Made by a program: the position numbers and the translations under genes. Below are positions 46,249 to 57,063 of a stretch of DNA of 64,000 bases, piece by piece. Positions within the stretch are counted from its first letter, which is position 1. The number at the start of each line of letters is the position of its first letter. Source of the DNA: Pollenia angustigena (Eukaryota > Arthropoda > Insecta > Diptera > Polleniidae); the NCBI GenBank assembly GCA_930367215.1, contig OV884059.1, positions 61,351,393 to 61,415,392 of the forward strand. The letters run 5' to 3'. The notes under the pieces were generated by a model that had not been told where the DNA came from, searched no databases, and was given only the letters and a program-made list of their open reading frames with translations.

Positions 46249-48340
46249 ATGCCTCCAAAAAAATCAGCACTTACCAAAATCACTAAAAAATCGATAACTG
46301 AACGGAATCGATGCTCAACTTTAAGAGCTGCTGAAACATTGGATGAACGTGAGAGACGTCTCAGAAGTGTTCGTTCTAGAACGTCATCTTCAAGGGCCAA
46401 TGAAACACAAGATCAACGTGAAATGCGTCTGAGCAGCCAACGTGCTACAACATCAACTTCAAGAATGAATGAAACATTGGATGAACGTGAAAGGCGTCTC
46501 AGCAGCCAACGTGCTACAACATCAACTTCAAGAATGAATGAGACATTGGATGAACGTGAAAGGCGTCTCAGCAGCCAACGTGCGTCAACTTCAAGAATTA
46601 ATGAGACATCAGATGAACGTGAGAGGCGTCTCAGCAGCAAACGTGCGTCAACATCAACTTCAAGAATTAATGAGACATCGGATGAACGTGAGAGGCGTCT
46701 CAGCAGCCAACGTGTTATAACATCAACTTCAAGAGTTAATGAGACATCGGATGAACGTGAGAGGCGTCTCAGCAGCCAACGTGATACGACATCAACTTCA
46801 AGAATTAATGAGAATGAGACATCGGATGAACGTGAGAGACGTCTCAGAAGTAATCGGTTCAGAACGTCGCACAGTAGCGCCCGTAGAGCAAACGAGGTTG
46901 CAAAAATCAAAATTTTCATGAGCACCGACGAAGTTTTGAATAAACTCATGTTATAGGAAACTTTTCAACGATTTCAAATCTGCCACTCTTAATAATATCA
47001 CATTTTTAGTTTAGAAGATATAGCCGTTCAAAGTTGACCGACTTTCGGTTTTCAAAAAAACACACAATTTTTAGTAAATTTGTTGCGATTTCAGGTGTAA
47101 TATCACGAAAAATAGGTAACGAATCGCCTTATTTTTTGTTTGTATTGATTGATGCATTTATTAAATGTGTAATGATAAAAAAAAAATGAACTGTTTGCTT
47201 TGTGTTTCTCCTGGTAAATCACTATTTAAAAACTATCCGTTTTTTCACTATTTTTCAACTTTGACGGAAAATAACAAAAATCTATATTTTTCTATATTTG
47301 CCATATTTGCAAAATCTGTTCTTTGATTATTTCTTTACATAATTCAAAAATTTTATCTGCCCGTACGTGCCCGTTTGGCTTCTAGAGGTAAAAAAGGTTA
47401 AAAAGACATGGTTGCCATACTAATATTGCGGTTTAATAAAATTCTTTAATTTGGCCCCTACAGCGCGTAGGATGCTCCTAGATGGGTCAAATGTATGACC
47501 AACCCCACTTTATTATTTATTGCCGAATTTCGGTTTTTTTAGTTATTTCAATAAACTAAACCATTTTTGAGTTACGCGAATATATGTGTGACATGGAATT
47601 ACCCATATACCGAAAATACAGAAAATTGAAAAAATAAATTTAAAAAAAAAAAATTTTTTTTTTTAATTTGTTGGGTAATAATTTAGAACCCTAAAGAAAA
47701 AAAAAATAAAAACAATCTAAAAATGTAAAAATAATTTTTTTTTAGGTACCATAAAATTGATTTTTCTACTAATTTTAACTTTGATAACCCATAAGTAGGC
47801 CCCTACACAGCGTAGCACCCTTTTCAAATGCACATTTCATAGGCTGAACAGTTATCTATCATATGCTGTTTAAACTGTTCAATTACCTTATTCGGTTCAA
47901 AAGATATGATTTTTGCAACGAAAAAACTCAAATGGCGCCACTGTGCGTCGTCTTCAAGGGCCAATGAGACACAAGATCAACGTGAAAGTCGTCTCAACAG
48001 TCAACGTTCAAGAGCGTCAACTTCAAGAGAAAATGAGACAATTGACCAACGCAATGCTCGCCGAAATCAGAATCGACACCGAATTAATAATCGACAAAAT
48101 GCATATGAACGGATTGCATTCAATTACACATCAATCATGGATCACAGTGAAGATGAATTAATTTCAATTGGTCCAATGAATAAAATGTGCTTATATTGCA
48201 ATGCTTTCAAATACAAAAATGAATCACCTGGAATGTGTTGCGCTAATGGAAAAATAGTTTTGCCTGAATTACGTCCACCACCAGAACCTTTGTTATCATT
48301 GGTTTCAGGTAAGTTAAAATATTATAATTTAAAAATTTAA
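46249..48340 (+). pseudogene. Helitron N-terminal region (Arg/Glu repeats, zinc-like motif), Transib-split
   Basis: ATG at 46249 (MPPKKSALTKITKKS). Eight or so imperfect repeats of 22-25 residues follow with the core NETxDERERRLSSQR, encoded by 66-75-bp direct repeats. The frame is interrupted after RFRTS by a Transib-like element (46870-47945) and resumes at 47946 with SSRANETQDQRESRLNSQR, then CLYCNAFKYKNESPGMCC, the Cys motif seen before Rep in many Helitrons. A consensus donor (CAG|GTAAGT, 48308/48309) and an acceptor at 48376-48377 mark an intron. Confidence 0.85.
46870..47945. mobile_element. Transib-like element, non-autonomous, TSD CGTCG
   Basis: Left end CACAGTAGCGCC; right end, read inward, CACAGTGGCGCC. 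The 5-bp duplication CGTCG is exact (46865-46869 and 47946-47950), and removing the element restores the repeat RTSSSRANETQDQRE, which also exists intact at about 46378-46420. CACAGTG-type termini and a CGNCG 5-bp target are the hallmarks of Transib. 1076 bp, no transposase frame. Beyond the heptamer, inverted similarity includes TTGCAAAAATCA. Confidence 0.83.
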
Positions 48341-48377
48341 CATAATTATTAATGTAACAATAATAATATTTTTACAG

Positions 48378-49004
48378 GTACTAATGAAGAATCAAAACAT
48401 TTTCTGACTAAAATTCGAAAATACAATTCCTGTTTTCAAATGACATATTTTGGTGTCACTAAAATAGTTAGAGAAAATTTTATGCCAACTTTTCGGATCC
48501 AAGGCCAAATATATCATCGAATGGGATCACTGTTGCCCACTCCAGATGCAGAGTATAAGTACCTACAGATTAATTTCATGGGACAAGCGGATGATATTAA
48601 CCAGGTACAACAACGTCAGCAATATAATCCGGATACAAATCAACGAATTGTTGCCGAATTGCAAGTAATGATGCATGCAAACAACGAATTAGTAAGGGTG
48701 TTTAAACAAGCAAAAGATGATGCACAATTTGGTTCTGATGACCACCAAATTGTAATTCACGCTGACAAAACACCTGCAGGGCAACACCAAGGACGGTATA
48801 ATGCACCTACCACTAATGATGTAGCAGTTTTAATGGTTGGGGATCCTGTTGCACCCAGAGATATTATTGTTCGCCGACGTGATGATAGGATAAACAGAAT
48901 ATCAGAAACGCATCGTTCATATTATGCTCTTCAGTATCCTATTATTTTCCCATACGGAGATGATGGTTATCATTTTGAAATACGGCAAATAAATCCAATA
49001 ACGC
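48378..49004 (+). pseudogene. Helitron coding exon upstream of the Rep core (Helitron-like N domain)
   Basis: Follows the intron acceptor at 48377 in phase (S-GTNEESKHFL). Contains FRIQGQIYHRMGSLLP, QINFMGQ, HADKTPAGQHQGRYNAPTTNDVAVLMVGD and YPIIFPYGDDGYH, conserved in the region preceding the Rep catalytic core of Helitron proteins. It ends at a donor (ACGC|GTAAGT, 49004/49005); the next exon starts at 49096 after TGTCACAG. Confidence 0.85.
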
Positions 49005-49095
49005 GTAAGTTCATGATTTTTTAACAATTTTATTTTATCTAACTAAACTTTAATTCAATATAATCTAATCTATTCATATTTTTCTCATGTCACAG

Positions 49096-50560
49096 ATAAT
49101 TCAACAAGCAAAAAAGTGAGCTCAATGAATTTTTACGCTCATCGTATAATGATTTGTAAAAATGCTATAAACCATATACTAAATTGCCGCCAGTTATTTC
49201 ATCAGTACATCGTGGATATGTATGCCAAAATTGAAACTGAACGGCTTTTATATATACGACATCATCAATCAAAGTTGCGGGCAGACGATTACATTCATCT
49301 TCGGGATGCCTTGCATCAACAAAATGACATCAACCCAAATGCACTTGGACAAGCAGTCATATTACCAGCAACGTTCACAGGAAGTCCGCGACATATGCAA
49401 GAGTACACACAGGATGCAATGACATATGTGCGATCATATGGGCGGCCAGATCTTTTCATTACATTTACATGTAATCCAAAATGGGTGGAAATAACATCTG
49501 AATTATCTGAAGGTCAGACATCGGTACATCGGCACGATATTGTAGCACGTGTGTTTAGACAAAAGCTGAAATCTCTTATGGATTTTGTTGTAAAACAACG
49601 TGTATTTGGAGAAACGCGGTGTTGGATGTATTCGGTGGAATGGCAGAAGCGTGGACTACCACATGCGCATATCTTAATATGGTTGGTTGAAAAGGTAATG
49701 CCTGATTTAATCGATAATATTATATCGGCGGAAATACCTAATGCAAGCGTGGATCCTAATTTGCATGAAATCGTTAAAAGAATATGGTTCATGGCCCCTG
49801 TGGTGTAATTAACCAAAGTTCTCCATGCATGGTGGATGGAAAGTGTACCAAAAAATATCCACGGCAGTTGCTTCAAGATACAGTAACTGGAACTGATGGA
49901 TATCCTCTTTACCGTCGTCGATCTACGAATGATGGTGGACAATCTGTTACATTAAAAGTGCGCAATCGCTGGATAGTACCTTACTGTCCACTGCTTTCGA
50001 AAACATTCAAGGCACACATCAATGTGGAGTATTGCAATTCGGTAAAGTCTATAAAATATATCTGCAAATACGTCACTAAAGGATCGGATATGGCTGTGTT
50101 TTCGTTACAAAATCCTAATGACGAAGTGAGTCATTATCAGATGGCACGGTATATTAGTAGCAATGAAGCTGTTTGGAGAATTTTAGGATTCCCTATCCAC
50201 GAACGTCATCCTGCTGTTCTCCACTTATCAGTTCACCTTGAAAATGGACAACGAGTTTATTTCACCGAATCGAATGCACGAGAAAGATCAGTGTCGCCTC
50301 CAAGTACAACACTTACATCCTTCTTTGATCTATGTAGAATTGATTCGTTCGCCAAAACTTTGCTGTATGCTCAAGTTCCATCATTTTACACATGGATCCC
50401 ATCATCTAAAAAATTTCAACGACGAAAGCAAGGAAAACCAGTCGAAGGATGGCCAAATATATATTCGACAGATGCACTGGGTAGAATCTATACAGTTCAC
50501 CCACAAAATGCCGAGTGCTTTTACTTGCGAATGCTTTTAATTAATGTCCGTGGACCGACA
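49096..50560 (+). pseudogene. Helitron Rep (HUH, two-tyrosine) region, frameshifted
   Basis: First part (49096-49802): FYAHRIMICK, LPATFTGSPRHMQEYTQDAM, RPDLFITFTCNP, and the HUH-type metal-binding motif GLPHAHILIW at about 49653-49682. A one-base indel near 49780 shifts the frame; it continues (MVHGPCGVIN...CTKKYP) to the tyrosine motif KYICKYVTKG at about 50053-50082, with the two Tyr expected for rolling-circle nicking. The frame stops at TAA near 50561. HUH and Tyr motifs are both intact, but the protein could not be made without correction of the frameshift. Confidence 0.9.
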
Positions 50561-51896
50561 TAATTCGAAAATTTAAGGACTGTGGATGGGCAAATATGTT
50601 CAACCTTCAGAGAGGCGTGCCAAAATCTAAATCTGTTAGAGAATGATTCACACTGGGAAACAACTCTTGCAGATGCATCGATTGGTAATAATCCACGTCA
50701 GATAAGGGCATTATTTGCAATTATATTAGTTTCATGCTCACCATCCAACCCCAAGGAACTATGGAACAAATTTAAAGAAAATATGACTGAAGATATATTG
50801 CATCGGGAAAGAACTATCACCAATGATGCAACGCTAGAATTTTCCGATGCATTGGGATGAGTGCACAATGGCCCACAAAAAATCTTTGGAAGCTCTCGAT
50901 CGAACTTTGCAGGATTTGAGAAACAGCACAAGGTTTCTTGGAGGACCTTTGATTTTATTAGCCGGAGATTTTCGACAAACACTTCCGGTTATTCCCGGTT
51001 CAACACCAGCAGACGAGTTGAACGCATGCCTTAAATCATCGTTCCTATGGCGCAATGTTCGCACATTGAAATTAACTTCAAACATGCGTGTACAACTTCA
51101 AAGTGATGGAACAACTACTCAATTTTCTGAACAACTTATGGACCTTGGAAATGGAAAAATGCCAATTGATGCAGTCACGAAATGTATTACATTTCCATCT
51201 AACTTTTGCCGGTTAACTAAATCAATCGAAGAACTAATCGACTGTGTGTTTCCAAATATCGAAAACAACTTCAATAACAGTCAATGGTTATGTGAACGAG
51301 CATTACTTGCTGCCAAAAATATTGACGTACGCTCTGTTAACCATAATATACTTAACAGAATCCAAGGAAATGCAAAAACATATAAATCTGTTGATACTGT
51401 GACAAATGAAGAGGACGTGGTTAATTATCCAGTCGAATTCTTGAACTCTTTGCACCTGGCTGGCTTCCCACCACATGAGCTGCTATTGAAAGTTGGTGTT
51501 CCTATTATTTTATTAAGAAACATTGACCCATCTCGCCTTTGCAATGGAACCAGGCTAAAAGTGAAAAGGCTGCTGAACAATTCAATCGAAGCGACTATTA
51601 TCACGGGAAAGTATATAGGTACCGATGTCTTGCTAAATCGAATTCCCCTATTATCAACTGAAATGCCCTTCCAATTTAAGAGATTACAGTTTCCTGTTTG
51701 TTTAGCATTTGCGATGACAATAAACAAATCGCAGGGACAAACTCTTCATGTATGCGGCCTTAATTTATCAAACCCATGTTTTTCTCATGGACAACTTTAC
51801 GTTGCATGCTCACGTGTAGGAACCCCTAAAAATTTATTTGTTTACGCCCCTGAAGGAAAGACCAAAAATATTGTATATCATAAAGCATTACAATAA
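50561..51896 (+). pseudogene. Helitron Pif1-type helicase, ATP-binding motif I deleted
   Basis: After the stop near 50561 the frame goes on (TVDGQICSTFREACQ, ADASIGNNPRQIRALFAIIL) to LEFSDA. Then, in a new frame from 50847, it jumps to WDECTMAHKKSLEALDRTL (motif II, DE box), LAGDFRQTLPVIPG (motif III), LTSNMR, and, near the C-terminus, AFAMTINKSQGQTL and GQLYVACSRVG. The Walker A segment (motif I) and the following 100 or more residues are absent, so an internal deletion at about 50845 removed them. The helicase cannot be active. Confidence 0.9.
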
Positions 51897-51954
51897 TCAT
51901 ACATAATAAGAATAATTTAATTAAGTTAGTTGCTATTGATAATATAAATTAATA

Positions 51955-52276
51955 TATATATAGATAGTTAATTTTTTTCTTAAAAGTATATTTAGAAAAA
52001 AATTTTAAATGCAATACGTATGTAAATAAATAAATTATATCACAAAAAAAAAATACTGTAATTTTTTTCTTATTTTTTTTTTGCCAGTGTAGCGAAGCGC
52101 ACCGGGTTAAGCTATATATAGATAAAGTTAATTTTTTTCTTAAAAGTATATTTAGAAAAAAATTTTAAATGCAATACGTATGTAAATAAATAAATTTTAT
52201 CACAAAAAAAAATACTGTAATTTTTTTCTTATTTTTTTTTTTTGCCAGTGTAGCGAAGCGCACCGGGTTAAGCTAG
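51955..52276 (+). repeat. Duplicated Helitron 3' terminus
   Basis: Two copies of about 160 bp (51955-52113 and 52114-52276), each ending in CCAGTGTAGCGAAGCGCACC and then GGGTTAAGCT; only the second is followed by AG|T. Confidence 0.85.
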
Positions 52277-52282
52277 TTTTTA

Positions 52283-52357
52283 TATATATAGATTTAATAA
52301 TCAAGTTAACCATTTTTGTTCGAACTGATAAATGTCTAGTTTCTTCATAATATAATA
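52283..52357 (+). repeat. Plus Gypsy LTR fragment, left piece
   Basis: AATAATCAAGTTAACC... through CATAATATAA, matching 24686-24748. It continues at 57886 after the insertions at 52358-57885. Confidence 0.7.
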
Positions 52358-53209
52358 GGTCTGTCTGCGTACACATATTTTGCGAAAAATGTTGCAAAAT
52401 CTTGCAAAATGTTGTCTGCGTACTCCAAATCTCTTGCAGCGAGAGAGCCAAAAAGAGAATTTTTTGACAGTTGGAAGTTAGAGAACTTGCAAAATGTTAC
52501 TGGAGAAATTTCCGCTTGTAAGATTTTGCAAATAGTTTGAACAGCTGTTTGAATGAAATAGTTTTTGTGAAATGAAAATAAAAATTGAAATTTAACAATG
52601 GCAGAGGAAAATAGTTAGAACTGTGTTGATTTTTAACGTTTATAATAAACAAAACATTTTACTTCATGCAAGAAACGTCCAAATATACAGTGCTACCGTG
52701 GCGTAAGTGGAGTGGAGATGGCAGAACCGATAGAACCAGCAGAACTTTGTGGGACAATCTTTGCAATTGAAGAGGCGAGTATTTGAAATTGTATTCCTGG
52801 CGAGCACTTCACATCCAAATTATTTTTCTCCGTTGTCAAGCTGATGGAGGGCACTGTATTGGGCATTTCATTCTTTTTTTCCATTGTAAGCCGGCACTAT
52901 GTTGGGCAATGTAAGCAAAAGAAGTTTTATAAAAAACCCGACAAATAAAACTAAAAACTAAGAAGAAATTTAATTTACCGAATTAATAACAGTGTAATAA
53001 ACAAGTTTTTTAATTTACAACACTTTTTAAGCTTCACTTTAATTAATAATTTTTTAATTTACCTCGAAAATTCAATTTTGTTTACACATATGCTAAAATT
53101 CTTTTGCTTTGTTATTTCAATTGTTTACACACCGATCAGTTGTTTTCTTGCAAAACTTCACTGGATACTGTCTGCGTACTTTTTGAGATTTTTACAGCCG
53201 ATAGAGTAA

Positions 53210-53958
53210 AGGCTCAGTTAGGCGAACGTTGCTGTACCCGTAATGTAACGCACCGTACTGTAAGCACGTTGGTGCACTTATAGAACGTTTAAAAACGTGT
53301 CATATGTTTTCTCATACATAAACAAAAAGCAATAGTATACATAAAACAAAACACACAGTGATGGGAATCAAAAATGTTCAAATGGTGAGCGTTGTGCAGA
53401 AAAGGTACCACTTGATTTAAATGGTATTAAAACAGTATTTTGTGTATATAAAAAATGTTAATAATTTAATATTTATATTATAGATTTACAATAAATAAAT
53501 TTGTTTTTTAGCAGATATAAATTTTTAGCATACATACATATATTGTAAATGTGCATACACCAAACAAGGTTTTGATACCATTTAAAGTCTTTTATATGTT
53601 TCACATTTCCATTGTTTGTGTATATGCATTTGTTTACTTTAAACATCTAAACATATGTATATTTGGAAATATGTTGTATTGTAAGTTGTTTTGTCGCAAT
53701 TCGATAGATATACTGAAAAAAGTACCAAAAAAAAAGAGCAAAATTACCCGCATTCAATTTAACATACAAGCCGCTCATCACTGTCTTACAAATGTCACGT
53801 AACAACGGCATGAAATTCTATTTTATACAGATTGGTACGTTGCAACTACGGTACATTGCATTTCGGTAAGCTTTTGTATTGGTTTTCATATAACAAAAAG
53901 CGAACAGCTGATTGATACAGTACAGATACGGTACAGCAACGTTCGCCTAACTGAGCCT
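53210..53958. mobile_element. 749-bp MITE with TAA target duplication
   Basis: Inverted ends AGGCTCAGTTAGGCGAACG and CGTTCGCCTAACTGAGCCT, about 29 bp perfect; TAA at 53207-53209 and 53959-53961. No coding recognised. Confidence 0.85.
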
Positions 53959-54020
53959 TAATATTGGTCTTACTCTCCCAAAAAAATTGACTGAGTATTT
54001 GCTACTGGAAAAGTACCCAG

Positions 54021-57000
54021 CAGGGTTACCGTTGGAAATTTTCGAAAAGGGTCACAAAAAGGGGTCAAAAAAAGGGTATTTCAATAAAAAAAGGGTCAAG
54101 TTTTTTATAAGCAGTATTTCCCATTTAAATGAACATAATAAGACAAAGTTTTTTTATAAGCAAACAAAAAATAATATATCAGGTAGGAAGAGCTCAAAAA
54201 ACTTAATTTTTTTATGGAATGCTCTGTCCTGTTTTTAACACCTGACAAAAAGTTTATTCTTTATCATTATAGCTAATTTTTTAATACTTTTTATGTAATT
54301 TTCCGATTTAGCGATGTCAAATAAATTTAGTGTTTGTTTTAAATTTTGCAATCGTTCGCGAGTTGTAACCACCATTTTCTCGATTAAAGCGATTTTTTCC
54401 TGTAAGTGTCAGATTTTTTTTTAAGCTTTTTCGATTTTTAATAAATATTAGACTTTGCTATCATACCGCTGTTACCAAATATTTGGGAATTCCCACTAAT
54501 TTAGCAATTTTTACCTCTTGTTTTCATTCCTGTTAGGGCAATCTCAACACTGTCGATTCAAAACAGCCTACTCTTTAAAGGCCATTTTAGACTATAATAC
54601 TTTGTGTTAAGACATGTCAAAAACTTACAAATAATTCATAATGTATAATAGTGTAAAAACATTTTGTAATGAAATGTCAAAAAATACGTAAAGAAATTTG
54701 GCAGTCGTATGGTTCTCTCTATTTTTTGAAATTTTTCTAAACGATTAGATTTTTCATTTTATCAGAATTGTGTTTTTACAAAAGCACAAGAAGAAAATCA
54801 GGGATGGAAAATTAAAATTTTGTGCACAAATATTCACTATAATAATAAAAAATTGCAAAACGATAAAAAAAAAATATAAAATTTCAAGTGAATTCTTTTA
54901 AAATTTAAATAAATCACAAATATTTGTTGTAAAAAATCGTTAAATACGGTACACAGACGAAAAAAAAATTAAAAAATATGATTGTATCAACTTTTCCACC
55001 CTAGAAGAAAATAATAAAACAGCTGTTGAATAATTTGCCGGCCACATCAAAATAAAAATTATTTAATATTAAAGAAATATAAAAAATAAAGCAAAAATAT
55101 ATCTGAGGACCAAGGTGCAAGTTTAAATGTGCAAGTTAGTGCATAATACGCCAGCCAACAATGTTCCAATGCTTAATAAAATGTTTTTTCGTCTTTATTT
55201 TGTAATCTAAAGTGGATCTCATAAATCACAAAGATTTTACTTTTTATTTGAAGTGTGATAGTGTAGAAGCAAAATGTAATGAAAACAAGTTAGAGTGCTA
55301 TATTCGGCTGTGCCGAATCTTTGATACCCTCCACCGACAGTTCGAATGTTTAAGGAGTAATATCTGTATGATGTTATTATTATCTTAAACTGTGACGATT
55401 TGTTATTAATTATGGTTTTAGGCGACGAAACTGTTTTCCGGTAGTAGGGTTTATATGGGGCCTAGGGTAAATTATGGACCGATCTTCACGAAATTTCACA
55501 GTCTTTTTCCCAGTTCTATAAAACTTTGATGTACCAAATTTTGTTATGATAGCATTATTTTTTACGGATTTAGGCGTACTAAACTGTTTTCCGGGAGTAG
55601 GGTTTATATGGGGCCCAGGGTAAATTATGGACCCATCTTCACGAAATTACACAGTTTTATTTCTTGTCCTATAAAACTTTGATGTACCAAATTTTGTTAT
55701 GATAGCATTATTTTTTACGGATTTAGGCGTACTAAACTGTTTTCCGGGAGTAAGTTTTATATGGGGCCCAGGGTAAATTATGGACCGATCTTCACGAAAT
55801 AACACAATTTTATTTCTTGTCCAATAAAACTTGGATGTACCAAATTTTGTTATGATAGCATTATTTTTTACGTTTTTAGGCGTACTAAGTTGTTTTCCGG
55901 AAGTAGGTTTTATATGGGGCCTATGGTAAATTATGGACCAATCTTCACGAAACTTAACAGTTTAATTTCTAGTCCTATGTAACTGTGACTTGCCAAAATT
56001 TGTAATGATAGCATTGTTAGTTAGGGTTTTAGGCTTAATATACTGTTTTCCGGAAGTAGGGCTTATATGGGGCCTAGGGTAAATTATTGACGGATCTTCA
56101 CGAAATTTCATAGCGTGATTTTCAGTTGAATAAAACGAATTGTTGCGAAATCTTATATCATTCTGTGCATTTTTCCACCATTTGTGTTAGTTTTTGTAAC
56201 AAAATTATCAATTTTTTTTAGGTGGTGGTTCCACATTTTGATTCATAGCTCAGATCCTATTGAACCGATTTTGCTGAATTTCAATCCCAAACTGCTTAGG
56301 ATAACTACAAGCAATTTGACACCAAGTTTGTTGATTTCTTTTGAGTTTTTCGAAAGTGAGCGTGTTTTCAACAGACGGACAGACGGACAGACAGACGGAC
56401 ATGGCTAAATCGACTTAAAATTACCCAATGACCCAGAATATATATACTTTATAGGGTCTGAGATGAATAGTAAAAAAGTTTCACACGGAATGACAAACTG
56501 AATATACCCTCTTCACAACTAATTGTGGTGGAGGGTATAAAAAATGTCTCTTTGATTTTTTGACAATCAGACCAAAAATAATTTTATTTTGTAAGACCAA
56601 AAGTCTTAAGACTTGTGTGATAGTGTAAAACAGCCTTAAGAGAGTAAAACACCAAATTGATTTTTTTTAATAAAATGTCAAATTTTTGTTTTGAAAAGAA
56701 ACCATCGTAAAAAATAACAATTATGTATATGAGTTATGTTTGCTTTAAGGGAAATTGTACTTTACTATCAAAAATCAAGGAGAAGAAAGCATGGAATTGT
56801 GAGTTTATACTTTGAGTCTGTTCCATATCAAGCAATGTTTATTTCGAAAACATTTGTTTAGCACTTTTGTTCCGCAGTGTTGACAAAAAACAAAATGTGA
56901 GAGATATTTCCAAAAAAGGGTCAAAAAGTGTCACAAAATAGGTGATAATGATACCAAAGTATAATTTAAAAGAAGGGTCATAAAAGGTATCAACACCGTC

Positions 57001-57045
57001 GAAAAAGGGTCAAATTGATACTTTAGTATCACAACGGTAACGCTG
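54021..57045. mobile_element. hAT element, non-autonomous, TSD GTACCCAG
   Basis: Ends CAGGGTTACCGTTG and, read inward from the right, CAGCGTTACCGTTG. The 8-bp duplication GTACCCAG is exact (54013-54020 and 57046-57053), and its removal restores the inverted terminus of element Y. Subterminal AAAGGGTCA repeats at both ends. It contains an interspersed repeat at 55286-56540. Confidence 0.86.
55286..56540 (+). repeat. Interspersed repeat with tandem modules of about 190 bp
   Basis: Begins GTTAGAGTGCTATATTCGGC with the palindrome ATTCGGCTGTGCCGAAT, then GATACCCTCCACC. Four or five modules with TATGGGGCCTAGGGTAAATT and CGATCTTCACGAAAT follow, then GACAGACGGACA, and the end GGTGGAGGGTATAAAAA. The closing motif is the complement of the opening one. 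I recall this type from fly genomes; it has no known protein. Confidence 0.65.
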
Positions 57046-57063
57046 GTACCCAGACAGACCTAA

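Larger units (their letters stand above)
44169..52276 (+). mobile_element. Helitron with inverted terminal sequences, nested and degraded
   Basis: The left 31 bases (44169-44199, CTAGCTTAACCCAGTGCG...) are the inverted complement of the right 31 (52246-52276, ...GCGCACCGGGTTAAGCTAG) with one mismatch; the right end finishes in CTAG followed by T. The interior encodes a Rep/helicase of Helitron type. Terminal inverted sequences of this length fit Helentron (Helitron2)-like elements better than classical TC...CTRR Helitrons; I call the subtype only tentatively. It interrupts a Gypsy 3' LTR region. Confidence 0.88.
52358..57060. mobile_element. MITE-like element (family Y) with TA target, nested
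   Basis: Ends GGTCTGTCTGCGTAC and GTACCCAGACAGACC (1 mismatch), flanked by TA. Its own sequence is about 920 bp (52358-53209, 53962-54020, 57054-57060); the rest is a TAA MITE and a hAT. Confidence 0.72.

Noticed and set aside
46413..46949. 178-codon minus-strand Leu/Arg/Ser repeat protein
   Set aside because: Antisense of the Helitron coding minisatellite.
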